This document shows, piece after piece, positions 1 to 8,107 of a stretch of 19,282 bases of DNA (within the stretch, counting starts at the first letter, position 1; the number at the start of each line of letters is the position of its first letter). A model generated the notes under the pieces. It did not search any database. It was given only the letters and a program-made list of their open reading frames with translations, and was not told the origin of the DNA. A program made the position numbers and the translations under genes. Where the stretch lies: the NCBI GenBank assembly GCA_034428455.1, contig DAOUHZ010000074.1:1-19282 (forward strand), written 5' to 3'. The stretch comes from Bin87 sp034428455. GTDB taxonomy: Bacteria > Chloroflexota > Dehalococcoidia > Lucifugimonadales > UBA3495.

Positions 1-1
1 C

Positions 2-67
2 TGGAATGGACTGGAACCCGACGCCAAGGAACACATCCATCGCTCCATTGCACACTTCACCCTCTGA
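2..67 (+). CDS. C-terminal end of an unidentified gene entering from the left (partial)
   Basis: The plus frame that starts at base 2 is open from the window edge and reads WNGLEPDAKEHIHRSIAHFTL before a TGA at 65-67. The peptide has an ordinary coding composition, and the stop lies three bases from the end of the convergent gene at 70-816. Only 21 residues are visible, so no family can be named. The reading rests on composition and position and could be chance. Confidence 0.35.
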   Translation, partial: WNGLEPDAKEHIHRSIAHFTL

Positions 68-69
68 CA

Positions 70-816
70 CTAACTAGCACCAATGGTTAGAACCGCCGCG
101 GACAATTCGACGTGAAGTCCCACCTCTATGTTGGTCAATGCGGTTTCGACTAGGTCCTCAGCTAAATCGGTCAACTCAGCGCCAAAGGCCGCGCATACGG
201 GCAGCATCGCCTCTGAGTATTCCGGTGTCCGCGCCAACGTGGCGATGAGGCGTGCGGCTTCGGTAGGGAATAATTCAGCGCCTATTGAAGCTGCTTGCCT
301 AATGGCCTCGGAAGCTTCTTCCCGTTCTGTTTCGGATTCCGAAAATACGGCTTCGAGGTACGCCAAGACACTGCGAGCTTCTACGCTTTCCTGCCCCGCC
401 ATGCCGGCCGACTTGGCTCTGAGTTCAGCGCGCAGTTCCTGAATACGACGGTTCGTTTCATCTGACAGGCTCCGTGACTGCTCTGTCTGAGCCACGTGCG
501 CATCTATGATCCCTTGCCCCCAGGAAACATCGCCATTAGGGGTGTGGTGTGGACAACCTGCGCAGTGCTCGTTCAGGAAATCAGATACTATCCAACGGAG
601 GTTCATCCCCGCTGTCGTGCGATTAACGTAAGGGCAACCAACGGAATGGGATCCTATGGGCAAGCCGGTCATTTCGGCGTACAGCCCCCATGACTCAGGC
701 TCGACTTCCACGTTCTTGCACCAGCGGCGTATGCCAGATATGCAGGTTTGGTTGTCCTGCCCGATCTCTATGTACTGGTGGAACTCGCGTCCCCTGGATT
801 CTGCGCTTCTTAACAT
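70..816 (-). CDS. Cysteine-rich, helical protein of unknown function, possibly truncated
   Basis: Not recognised with certainty. I chose the ATG at 816 because it has GGAG seven bases upstream (248 aa). The frame stays open to a TTG at 924 (284 aa), and the extension RPTEAIRRNF looks protein-like, so the true start could be further out. Residues 20-95 carry five cysteines (C25, C33, C61, C85, C88), with a CxxC followed by two histidines (CAGCPHH), which suggests a zinc or iron-sulfur site. Residues 110-135 are charged and helical, coiled-coil-like. From about 140 to the end the chain resembles alpha-helical HEAT-like repeats and stops abruptly after SAAVLTIGAS. I have an impression of similar Cys-rich openings in larger NACHT/STAND-type proteins, so this may be the N-terminal remnant of one; that is inference. 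It is the last gene of the minus-strand group led by the restriction enzyme, 236 bases after the membrane gene. Confidence 0.6.
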   Translation of the reverse strand: MLRSAESRGREFHQYIEIGQDNQTCISGIRRWCKNVEVEPESWGLYAEMTGLPIGSHSVGCPYVNRTTAGMNLRWIVSDFLNEHCAGCPHHTPNGDVSWGQGIIDAHVAQTEQSRSLSDETNRRIQELRAELRAKSAGMAGQESVEARSVLAYLEAVFSESETEREEASEAIRQAASIGAELFPTEAARLIATLARTPEYSEAMLPVCAAFGAELTDLAEDLVETALTNIEVGLHVELSAAVLTIGAS

Positions 817-1052
817 GAAGTTTCTCCGAATGGCCTCAGTTGGTCGCAATCGCGGTCCGTCGCATGAAAGCGGTCGGATCGCCGTAGATCCCACCAGAAA
901 GCGAATCTGGTGTAAGGTGTTCAATCACCGGGCCTTGTCCCATCTTGCTGCGCCAGCGTACGTTGGACATCTCCGACTATCACAGAAGCTCGTGAGTACC
1001 GCCCCGCACTTTATTTGGTTACCTCTGAGTCGCACTGGTCGCTGAGTGTGTT

Positions 1053-1682
1053 CTAGAAGAACTCTTTGGGGTTTTTGTGAAACATCCGTATATCTTCGAC
1101 ACTGGGGTGGAAAGTATAAAACACCGTACCAATGGCGGCTGAGCAAATGAAGGCCGCGGTAGTTGCAGAATTGACGGTAAGATTCAATTCGTTCATGAAG
1201 AGAGCGGTGGCAACGGCACTAGCACTAATCGCGTATACCGCAGATTCTTCAATCGGTAAATCTTTGACTAGCCGGTTGGCAATTCTGGTTTTGTGTGGGT
1301 TGAGAGAACCCTCCGCCTTCATATATTGGACGACCTTCGCACGAAATAGTGAGCCGTAGAGTCTGTTGATGCCGATTTTCACGATTGGCCCCTGTACCAA
1401 TGCAAAAGCTAGTACGAACACCCAATCTTCTACAATCATTCGAGCCACTAATTCCGAAGTAACCATTGCCCAGAAACCAGTGGATACACCTGCGAGCAGG
1501 AAAGGCAACCTGATGCTGTCGCCGGTTTTCATCCTTACCAGACCGATTCCGACGGACATCATGCCAGACGCAACTATAATGATGGCATCGTGAGTAGGTG
1601 CGACTGGCAGGCCGAGTGCTATCAGCATGGCGTCTGCTAATCCGAGCAGGATGATGAGGACACCGATGATGATCATAAACAT
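1053..1682 (-). CDS. Predicted six-helix integral membrane protein, unknown family
   Basis: The 209-aa product is strongly hydrophobic. Probable membrane segments lie near residues 2-24, 30-51, 60-82, 84-104, 147-165 and 170-190. A basic, polar loop at about 105-146 (RLYGSLFRAKVVQYMKAEG onward) is probably cytoplasmic, and the tail HPSVEDIRMFHKNPKEFF is soluble. No catalytic or transport motif was recognised. The start ATG at 1682 is supported by GGAG seven bases upstream. It lies 126 bases downstream of the DUF7689-like gene on the same strand, so co-transcription with the restriction-modification gene is possible. Membrane proteins are frequent partners in phage-defence islands as effectors, but nothing in the sequence proves that role here. 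Confidence 0.75.
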   Translation of the reverse strand: MFMIIIGVLIILLGLADAMLIALGLPVAPTHDAIIIVASGMMSVGIGLVRMKTGDSIRLPFLLAGVSTGFWAMVTSELVARMIVEDWVFVLAFALVQGPIVKIGINRLYGSLFRAKVVQYMKAEGSLNPHKTRIANRLVKDLPIEESAVYAISASAVATALFMNELNLTVNSATTAAFICSAAIGTVFYTFHPSVEDIRMFHKNPKEFF

Positions 1683-1808
1683 CGTGATTCTCCGGTGCCC
1701 ATTCAGACGCGGCTACTCCGTCTCGCAACGGTGGCTGCAATATCAGCTCCCTTCAGAATTTGTGTTCAAAGCCTCACCGGTGCCTTTTGAGAGTGCATCA
1801 GGGTCTTG

Positions 1809-2294
1809 CTAAGTAGCTGGGGTATAGGGCCTTTTCATAAATACCGTTGCGGTTCCGTACTGGTTCCCGGTGATGCACTCCAAGTCGTTGTGCTCGATAT
1901 CCACTCCATCAAAGCCCATTTTGCTAGTCCACTTTTGGGACGGAAGTTGCCTGGATGCGTGAGTCGGATAACCGTCTTTCGCGAAGATAGCTATTTTCAG
2001 ATAGCCATCTTCGAACCCTGGGTCGTCGCACGGCTCGTATCCGATGGTTGCAAAGTATTCGACGAATGCCTCGACCGTTTCGTCGTTGCGGATGCCCTCT
2101 GGCCAGGTAACTTCCGGTTCCGCCATCATGCCTTCCGCTCCACTCGGCCATAGGTTCTGATTCTCGATCCCAGCCGCCCAAGCTACGCAGTTGTATTTAC
2201 GGCATACCGGGCTGGTTCGCTGGTGATTTTCTGGGCCGAGGCCTGGGAAATACTGCAACGGGTGCCGGGACGTTGCCGGCTTAGATGTACCCAT
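1809..2294 (-). CDS. DUF7689-like protein (YNCVAWA / THASRQ family), function unknown
   Basis: The 161-aa product has the order FPGLGPENH (16-24), YNCVAWAAG (34-42), a WP pair, WPEGIRNDETVEAF (64-77), GYEPC (85-89), LKIAIFA, THASRQLP (111-118), WTSKMG (122-127) and DIEH (132-135). I recall this pattern from a widespread uncharacterised family, probably DUF7689. The Asn-Cys pair and the later Thr-His resemble the Cys and His of papain-like/NlpC-type hydrolases, so an enzymatic role is conceivable but unproven. The ATG at 2294 is preferred over the upstream in-frame ATG at 2324 because GGGGAG stands six bases before it. The gene overlaps the 3' end of the restriction-modification gene by 14 bases, so translation is probably coupled. 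In my memory this family commonly sits directly after a small HPAY/ITG-domain protein, which here is fused to the end of the upstream enzyme. Confidence 0.75.
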   Translation of the reverse strand: MGTSKPATSRHPLQYFPGLGPENHQRTSPVCRKYNCVAWAAGIENQNLWPSGAEGMMAEPEVTWPEGIRNDETVEAFVEYFATIGYEPCDDPGFEDGYLKIAIFAKDGYPTHASRQLPSQKWTSKMGFDGVDIEHNDLECITGNQYGTATVFMKRPYTPAT

Positions 2295-2600
2295 TTTCTG
2301 CTCCCCATTGCAGCCAAGCTTCATCGTTCAGCGGCGGGCTGCCTTTGGCGGAATCCGGGATGGGGTTTTGTCCAGTGAGCGCACGCAGCGCCGGGTACCA
2401 CCAGCCGCCGTTGTCTTTCATGTCCTGGAGTATGAGAGGTATGACTGGTTCCCCTAGTGTGATGATTTGCTGGTATGCAGGATGTCCGGCCATTGCTCTG
2501 GGTGAGGAAAGGCCCGCTGTTTCCGCCCGCCAGGTGGCCACCAGCTCTGCGAACTCCTGGTGAAGCGACGCGAGAACGGGGTTGGTTTCTTCGACTGAGG
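2281..2600 (-). other. C-terminal HPAY/ITG-like domain fused to the restriction-modification enzyme
   Basis: The last about 100 residues of the enzyme read like a complete small protein. They begin near FAELVATWRAETAGLSS, pass through AMAGHPAYQQIITLGEPVIPLIL and WWYPALRALTGQNPIP, and finish DEAWLQWGAENGYI. From memory, proteins of this pattern occur as separate short genes in several bacterial groups, often just upstream of a DUF7689-like gene. There is no stop and no good internal start separating it from the methyltransferase/specificity part, so it is a true fusion as read here. The function of the domain is unknown to me. Confidence 0.55.
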
Positions 2601-5600
2601 ACAGCACCTCGTAATCGTCTACTTCGTCAGCGTATTGGTTGTAGCCGAGGCCGCACACGTGGGGCTCGCTGTTCAGCAGGCCACGCAGATGCGCCAGCTT
2701 GGCCGCATCCCAGCCCATGGCTTCGGCCACGGCTTCATCCCACATGAGCCGTACTCGGCACTCGCCATCGCGGAACTGTGGCACAGGAATGTCCTTGGTG
2801 CGCTCCCAGCAGTCAGCTAGCGTTTGGCGAATGCGGTCGTCCTTGATGTCGGGTACTCTCAGGTCATTTGTTGCGCGTGGTGAATAGGTTGGAAACGTCA
2901 GCTTTTTGCCCGGACCTCGCATAATTTGAAGCCGTCCTGGCGTCGAGTTGGTAAAGACGGCGACAGCTTTCGCCTCATCGGGCGCCAAACCGACCACCGG
3001 AAACCAAGTCTGGCCAAGATACTTGTCTTCGCTCGCGGTCGCCGTCAAACGTGCCGTGCTGTTGTCTTGCCCAGCCGTTATCAGAAGGTGAGATGACCAC
3101 TCGAGGTAATGTCTGGCCTGCCTTTCTCGTCCCTTCTTGAAGACCCAATGTCCGTCAGGTGTAGATTTGATCGTCCTTTGACCTTCAGCACCTTTCGATT
3201 CCAGTATGGGTATGCTTTCTTCGTTGTCTGGATGTGATCTATCGAAATTCTCGCGTACCCTGCGGCTCCCGTCATGAGTGGTGCAACCTGGTATTGACCC
3301 AAGTGGTTGCAGGATGGGGTCGTGTGCAAACTCCTCGGCTGCTTTCGCTAATCTCGGAGAACGCCAGATTGCCGGCGTCCAGTCGCCGGCCTCAATGCTC
3401 TCTGTTGGCCAGTAAGACACCACACCCCATCCGTCCTCCATTTGCCCTTCTCGGCATTTGGAAAGGGCTTGGTGCATTTCATCTACTTGGCTTTCGTCAG
3501 CCGGCAGTCTGTCCAAGTTGACGAACCGCGTTGGCAACTTAGTGCCTTCATACCGACGCATTACGACGATGCTCTCGTTGACGTTTGTGTGTTGGCTCAT
3601 GTTGATATTGCCGGGCTGGTGGCAGGTCAAAATGGTATCAATATGGTAGCGCTCGGCTAGGATGCGACGCTCATTTAACCCGGACGGTGCGCACAGGGCG
3701 ATGGTGGGATTGATCATTACCAGAACGCCGGCTTGCCTCTGCAAGCATTTGTCTGCCAGCGCGACGAACAAGGGACCAATAGAGTTCTTATCCGTAAAGT
3801 CGTCCATCTGCCCGTCATTGCGTACCAGTATGTTCTCCATGCTATCTACGCGGGACCGCAGTGCCCGTTGGGTCTCGATGGGAAACTTTTCCCCCATTTT
3901 GGCCCTGCTGGTGAAGGGGGGGTTCATGATGAGGATGCGAGCGTCCTTGACCGCGTCTACTACACCTTCGAGATTGGCGTCATCGTGCTGGCTCCAGACG
4001 ATCTGAGAGGTGATCTTCGCGTCGGCCAACACCAACTCACCTTCCCTGTGGACGATTGCCTTTTGCCCCATGAGCTCAAGGGTTCCGGCTGCTACGTTGG
4101 CGGGGTCCTTCGGCGACGGGCCGTAAGGCATCAGGTGCAAGCCCATCCTTTGGTACTGGATGTCCCGATTCCCTGCCGTCAGCTGCGATGCTGCCAATTG
4201 CAATGACATTGGGTTGATGTCCAGTCCTTTGATGGTCTCTTCCACCGCCAGCTTTTGCAGTAGGGCGCGTTCCAATTCGTCGGCGCCTTGTTCCTGCGCC
4301 CGCCGTTTCATGTCGGTAAGCATTGCAGCGAGCAGAGTTCCGCTGCCGCAGGCTAGGTCAACGGTCTTGTGGTCTTTCCATACATCGCGGTTAGTCCAGT
4401 CCACGTCACTACAGGCGTCCAGCGTCAGGCGCGCAGCAATGGACGCCGCTACCGGCCGGGTGAAGTAGGCACCATCGGATGCTTGGTTGCCCATGAATTC
4501 GTTGAAAATGGAGCCGGCGTGGTCGGTGCCCATGTCAGCGTAGGTTGCTGCGATTTCTTGGGCAGTGGCTGCCACGTGGCGCAGCGCCTTTTCCAAGCCG
4601 GCTATTTTGCCGGTGTTCTCGGCGGCATACACGGTTTCCAAAGCGGGTTCCAGAACTGCGTGGAAGTCGTGACGCATGATACGCTCCCACTCCCGGCACA
4701 GCCGTTTCACGACGTTGGCGTCGTTCTTAATGTCCGACAGATTGCTGATGGGCAGCCAGTTTCCGACCGCGATGCGCTGGTGGAGCATGGCAGCGTTCAT
4801 CAACAGCAGGGCGGCGACGTTGCAGCTGTCATTACGCTTGCCCTCAGCTAGGTTATCCATCTGGAAGTGGCGGTCCAACGCGGACTGGAGGCCGTCCTCC
4901 CGCAGGTGGCGACCGGCCTCCAGCACGCACTCTCGCAAGATGTTCAGGTCGCGATCTACATTGCGGCCTTTCAGTCCGGACTTGGTAAGCAGGTTCATCC
5001 GGATTGCCTTGGTGTTTTCATTGAGCCCAGTCAGTAGCAGCATTTGCAGCGCGTTCCGGTTGCTGCGTTCCATGGGGTCCCGGGGCTTCCGCTTACTGGT
5101 ATGCTCCACGCGCACACCCTCGCCGTTGTTCACCATGCGACGCGCCTTGTCTTTGGTGCCCTTGATGTCGATGGGGCCGAGGGTTTCTTCCGCTGTAGGC
5201 TTTTCTCGAGGCGCGCGGTCAACTCGCGTTTCAGTGCTGCCGTCAGCGTTCTGGTGCGTGGTTAGCACTGTGTAGATGTCTCTGGTCGAAACGTTTTCCA
5301 GTGTCAGTTTCGCTGGTTCCGCCTCGTTAGTTTCTGGTTGCGGGTTCGACGACCAAGCCGGAGCACGGGGTTCGTGAATCGCAGCTGTCCCCACCGATGG
5401 AGCCCCTTGTGGTTGTGGATTTGCCGATTGTTGTGGAGTGTCTGTCTCTCGGGCGTCCAGCGTCTCGACCGGGGACTTGTTTGCCTCAAACACCTCCGGT
5501 TCTTCTCTGACCCGTCCTTGCAGTTCGTTAAGAGGGCGTAGCCCTACGTCCTGGGGACGGGCTTTCCGCTCAACAACCTGTTCAGCGGCTATCTGGGCTT

Positions 5601-7782
5601 CGCCCACAGGCCCCACGTGGTAGTGATGCCGGATGTAGCCGGACTCTTGGTTTGCCACGCTGACGGCGGTGGCTACAACTTCCTGCGCCGGAGGAACGTA
5701 GAGTGTTATCAGTTCCGACAATTGGTCCTCAATGCGTTCGTCGTGGGCCCGCAGGGCCAGCAATATTTGGCCCAGCTCCTGCCAGCCGTCTTCCTTGCTG
5801 CTGGTTTGCAGCCATTCTTCCGGGTCTGCCTGCGGCGGTATCACGATGGGGCAAATGATGTAACCCATCTCTTTTCCCGGCGCGGTGCGCATGGCACGGC
5901 CCACCGCCTGGATCACGTCGATTGGACTCTTGCGAGTTTCCAGGAACGCCACTGCGCTCAGCGACGGGGAGTCAGTACCCTCGCCGAAGATGCCCACGTT
6001 CAGGACGCCGTGGGGTGTTGCTGCCGTCGCGTTGGCCAAGTTGCCCTTGGCCTGCTCGCGCAGCAGTATGTTGGACGATGCGTCCAAGTGCTCCAGTTCG
6101 TATCGGGCGGCTTGTCGGCCCGGCAGATTGTCGTCCAGGTACTTCTGAATCCATTCCCTGGCGGTGTCGGACTGGAGGTCTTTGGCCATGTTCCTGGATT
6201 TGTCCACCGTGTTCATAAAGGCGATGCAAGACTGAATCGCCACCTGTTTATCTGCGTCATCGTCCTGCTGGGTCGCATTGCCCATAGCGAGGGCGAAGGC
6301 CAGACCCCGAATGTAGTGGTCGGTGGTGAGTGCTTGTCGCCTACTTTGGGTGTTTTTAGCGAGCAGGTTGGCCGCTCGGTATGCTTCAGGATCGTTGACG
6401 CCGATGGCGATGATGCGGTAGTCGGACAGCCAGCCATTGTTCACGGCGTCAATGTAGCTGCGTCGGTAGATTTCCACGCCGAACACGGTTTCGTCGTCCA
6501 TTGACCGGACGACCCATTCGTCGTTCTGGCGCTGGATCCTCTTCTGGTCGTACACCTTCGGCGTAGCTGTCTGGTAGATGCGATAGGTGGCGGGGAAGGC
6601 GTCGTTGTCATGGCAGAGCGTGAAATTCCGCAGGTTCGGGTTCCTCTGGCTCTGCGCGTTCCTGCGCAAGCCGGCGGTCCGATGGGCTTCGTCACCGATC
6701 ATTACGCAGGCGGTAGTTTCAGTGTTGCGCAGGGCTTCAGCCACACGGTGTGCGCTCTGGTAGGTGCCGAAGATAACGCCAATGTCTTGGCGTTGTTTGA
6801 CGGATTCGATCCATTTCGCGATCTCGCCAGAGTCAGTGGTGACCGGCCCCTTGATGATGGCTGCGCTGACGTTGCTGCCGTCGGCGGTGGGGTCCGTAGT
6901 AGTGTTGCGCTTTTCTTCTTTCTTCGGGTCGTAGCCGGCCGTTTCGTCGGAGCAGACGGCTAGGGCGTTGATTTCGCCGGCAGCGTGTTGCAGGTACTCC
7001 CGTCGGATTTGCGCTACTAGGGCGATGGAGGGGCACAATACTACGGACACGTCGCCGGTGGACGTCAGTTCTTCGATGATTCGCAGCGAGATGCGGGTCT
7101 TGCCGGTGCCGCAAGGCAGGATGATTTTGCCGCGGGCTTGGCCTACTGGCAGTCCTCCACTGTCACTCTGGACGTGTTCTTGGAGAACGCGGGCCGCGGT
7201 GGCAACGGCTTCGTCCTGCATACACTGCTTGGTTTGTCGTGCCGTCTCTGGCGCGTCTGGTTCGCAGTGCGGGCAGGGTTCTGCGTCTGGCCTACCACCT
7301 TGGTTCAGCAGGTCCGCGTGGATGTTGATGGGCTTGATTGGACGGTCAACGCCGGCCATGGACAGAGCAGTTTCGGCCTGTGGGCTGAAAGGCGCCTCGC
7401 CGTTGGCAACCAGCCAGCGTTCCGCCCAGAACGGGTTCGACGATACGTTCGCGAAAGAATCCAGTTCGCTTTTCTGGATGGCTACCGGTGTGCCGTTGTC
7501 CAGGCGGCGGGACTTGCACTGGATGGCAACGTGGCGTCCGTCGCTACGTCGCACAGCCACGACGTCGATGCCGACGTCCTGGTTGGTGGAGCCGGGAAAC
7601 GTCGCTTCGCGGCCCGGCCACTCCGGCCAGGTCCAGCATTGGGCTATGTCCCATTCCTTGATGTAGGTTCCGACGGCTGCGGTGAGGTTTTCCAGCCATT
7701 TTCCGCCCGACTGCTGGTCGCGCATTGATTCAAGCCTGTCGATGGCCTGTTGCACGACATCTGCATGGTCGTCGTTCGACAT
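2281..7782 (-). CDS. Single-chain restriction-modification enzyme (type ISP-like): nuclease, SF2 helicase, N6-adenine methyltransferase, specificity region, plus an extra C-terminal domain
   Basis: This 1833-aa cytoplasmic protein should methylate adenine at a specific site and cleave unmodified DNA after ATP-driven translocation. Domains in order: Mrr-like nuclease, about 30-150 (D73 in GIDVVA, QCK at 88-90); SF2 helicase, about 215-650, with Walker A PCGTGKT (223-229), DEAH (364-367), TAT (405-407) and motif VI QAVGRAMR (625-632); a proline/glutamine-rich linker, about 760-830; a helical region, about 900-1090; a gamma-class adenine methyltransferase with FTRP (1107-1110), motif I DLACGSGT (1142-1149) and catalytic NPPF (1287-1290); a probable target-recognition region, about 1410-1720; and an extra domain, about 1730-1833 (HPAYQQII, ALRALTGQNP, AWLQWG). 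Known type ISP enzymes such as LlaGI are about 1560-1580 aa, so this one is longer. The ATG at 7782 has GAAAGGAG seven bases upstream and is better than the upstream in-frame start at 7812. All catalytic motifs are intact. Confidence 0.9.
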   Translation of the reverse strand: MSNDDHADVVQQAIDRLESMRDQQSGGKWLENLTAAVGTYIKEWDIAQCWTWPEWPGREATFPGSTNQDVGIDVVAVRRSDGRHVAIQCKSRRLDNGTPVAIQKSELDSFANVSSNPFWAERWLVANGEAPFSPQAETALSMAGVDRPIKPINIHADLLNQGGRPDAEPCPHCEPDAPETARQTKQCMQDEAVATAARVLQEHVQSDSGGLPVGQARGKIILPCGTGKTRISLRIIEELTSTGDVSVVLCPSIALVAQIRREYLQHAAGEINALAVCSDETAGYDPKKEEKRNTTTDPTADGSNVSAAIIKGPVTTDSGEIAKWIESVKQRQDIGVIFGTYQSAHRVAEALRNTETTACVMIGDEAHRTAGLRRNAQSQRNPNLRNFTLCHDNDAFPATYRIYQTATPKVYDQKRIQRQNDEWVVRSMDDETVFGVEIYRRSYIDAVNNGWLSDYRIIAIGVNDPEAYRAANLLAKNTQSRRQALTTDHYIRGLAFALAMGNATQQDDDADKQVAIQSCIAFMNTVDKSRNMAKDLQSDTAREWIQKYLDDNLPGRQAARYELEHLDASSNILLREQAKGNLANATAATPHGVLNVGIFGEGTDSPSLSAVAFLETRKSPIDVIQAVGRAMRTAPGKEMGYIICPIVIPPQADPEEWLQTSSKEDGWQELGQILLALRAHDERIEDQLSELITLYVPPAQEVVATAVSVANQESGYIRHHYHVGPVGEAQIAAEQVVERKARPQDVGLRPLNELQGRVREEPEVFEANKSPVETLDARETDTPQQSANPQPQGAPSVGTAAIHEPRAPAWSSNPQPETNEAEPAKLTLENVSTRDIYTVLTTHQNADGSTETRVDRAPREKPTAEETLGPIDIKGTKDKARRMVNNGEGVRVEHTSKRKPRDPMERSNRNALQMLLLTGLNENTKAIRMNLLTKSGLKGRNVDRDLNILRECVLEAGRHLREDGLQSALDRHFQMDNLAEGKRNDSCNVAALLLMNAAMLHQRIAVGNWLPISNLSDIKNDANVVKRLCREWERIMRHDFHAVLEPALETVYAAENTGKIAGLEKALRHVAATAQEIAATYADMGTDHAGSIFNEFMGNQASDGAYFTRPVAASIAARLTLDACSDVDWTNRDVWKDHKTVDLACGSGTLLAAMLTDMKRRAQEQGADELERALLQKLAVEETIKGLDINPMSLQLAASQLTAGNRDIQYQRMGLHLMPYGPSPKDPANVAAGTLELMGQKAIVHREGELVLADAKITSQIVWSQHDDANLEGVVDAVKDARILIMNPPFTSRAKMGEKFPIETQRALRSRVDSMENILVRNDGQMDDFTDKNSIGPLFVALADKCLQRQAGVLVMINPTIALCAPSGLNERRILAERYHIDTILTCHQPGNINMSQHTNVNESIVVMRRYEGTKLPTRFVNLDRLPADESQVDEMHQALSKCREGQMEDGWGVVSYWPTESIEAGDWTPAIWRSPRLAKAAEEFAHDPILQPLGSIPGCTTHDGSRRVRENFDRSHPDNEESIPILESKGAEGQRTIKSTPDGHWVFKKGRERQARHYLEWSSHLLITAGQDNSTARLTATASEDKYLGQTWFPVVGLAPDEAKAVAVFTNSTPGRLQIMRGPGKKLTFPTYSPRATNDLRVPDIKDDRIRQTLADCWERTKDIPVPQFRDGECRVRLMWDEAVAEAMGWDAAKLAHLRGLLNSEPHVCGLGYNQYADEVDDYEVLSSVEETNPVLASLHQEFAELVATWRAETAGLSSPRAMAGHPAYQQIITLGEPVIPLILQDMKDNGGWWYPALRALTGQNPIPDSAKGSPPLNDEAWLQWGAENGYI

Positions 7783-8107
7783 TTCATAGCTCCTTTCGTG
7801 GGGCTGGCACACTGTCCGACGCTAGGACTCACCCAGATTGACCCCCTACGAAAAATCTAGCCGCCTTGCGTGCTCGTGTCCCGCGGTGCTACCATAAGCG
7901 AAACGGCAGGTGCGTTCCGTTTCGCGACCGTCCGCACCCACCGTCATGAGCATGGAGGCGTCTCGCGCTTATGAGCGTTCGAGTGGACGGGGAATTCCCC
8001 GTCCGCCACCATGCTTTTAACCTAAACGATTTGGTGAACCTTGGCTAGGCTCAATCGCTAGGCAACAAAATCTGGCTGGAAAGCAACCCACCGGCAAGGA
8101 GGGCATT
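7783..8107. promoter_or_regulatory. Divergent upstream region with clustered inverted repeats
   Basis: These 325 bases separate the restriction-modification gene (leftward) from the gene at 8108 (rightward) and must carry both promoters; no clear -35/-10 pair stands out. Three inverted repeats lie within about 110 bases. GCGAAACGG (7898-7906) pairs with CCGTTTCGC (7917-7925). CTCGCGCT (7962-7969) pairs with AGCG..CGAG (7974-7983, with two bulged bases). A perfect 20-bp palindrome, GGACGGGG-AATT-CCCCGTCC, occupies 7985-8004. The 8-mer CCGTCCGC recurs at 7928 and 7999. Near the 8108 gene GCTAGGC occurs twice 13 bases apart (8043, 8056). These could be operators for a controller protein or a small structured RNA. 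I tested the palindromes as part of a tRNA or tmRNA and they do not fit. Confidence 0.5.

Noticed and set aside
925..1146. Small minus-strand frame (73 codons) between the Cys-rich gene and the membrane gene
   Set aside because: It overlaps the end of the membrane-protein gene in another frame, has an atypical composition and no ribosome site.
5617..6504. Long plus-strand frame inside the restriction-modification gene
   Set aside because: It lies opposite the helicase domain, where all motifs are intact on the minus strand; there are no features of its own.
7898..8011. tRNA or tmRNA 3' end serving as an attachment site (the segment ends in CCGCCACCA)
   Set aside because: The T-arm and acceptor pairing cannot be formed with the required 5- and 7-bp stems in any register I tried, and no anticodon arm is present.
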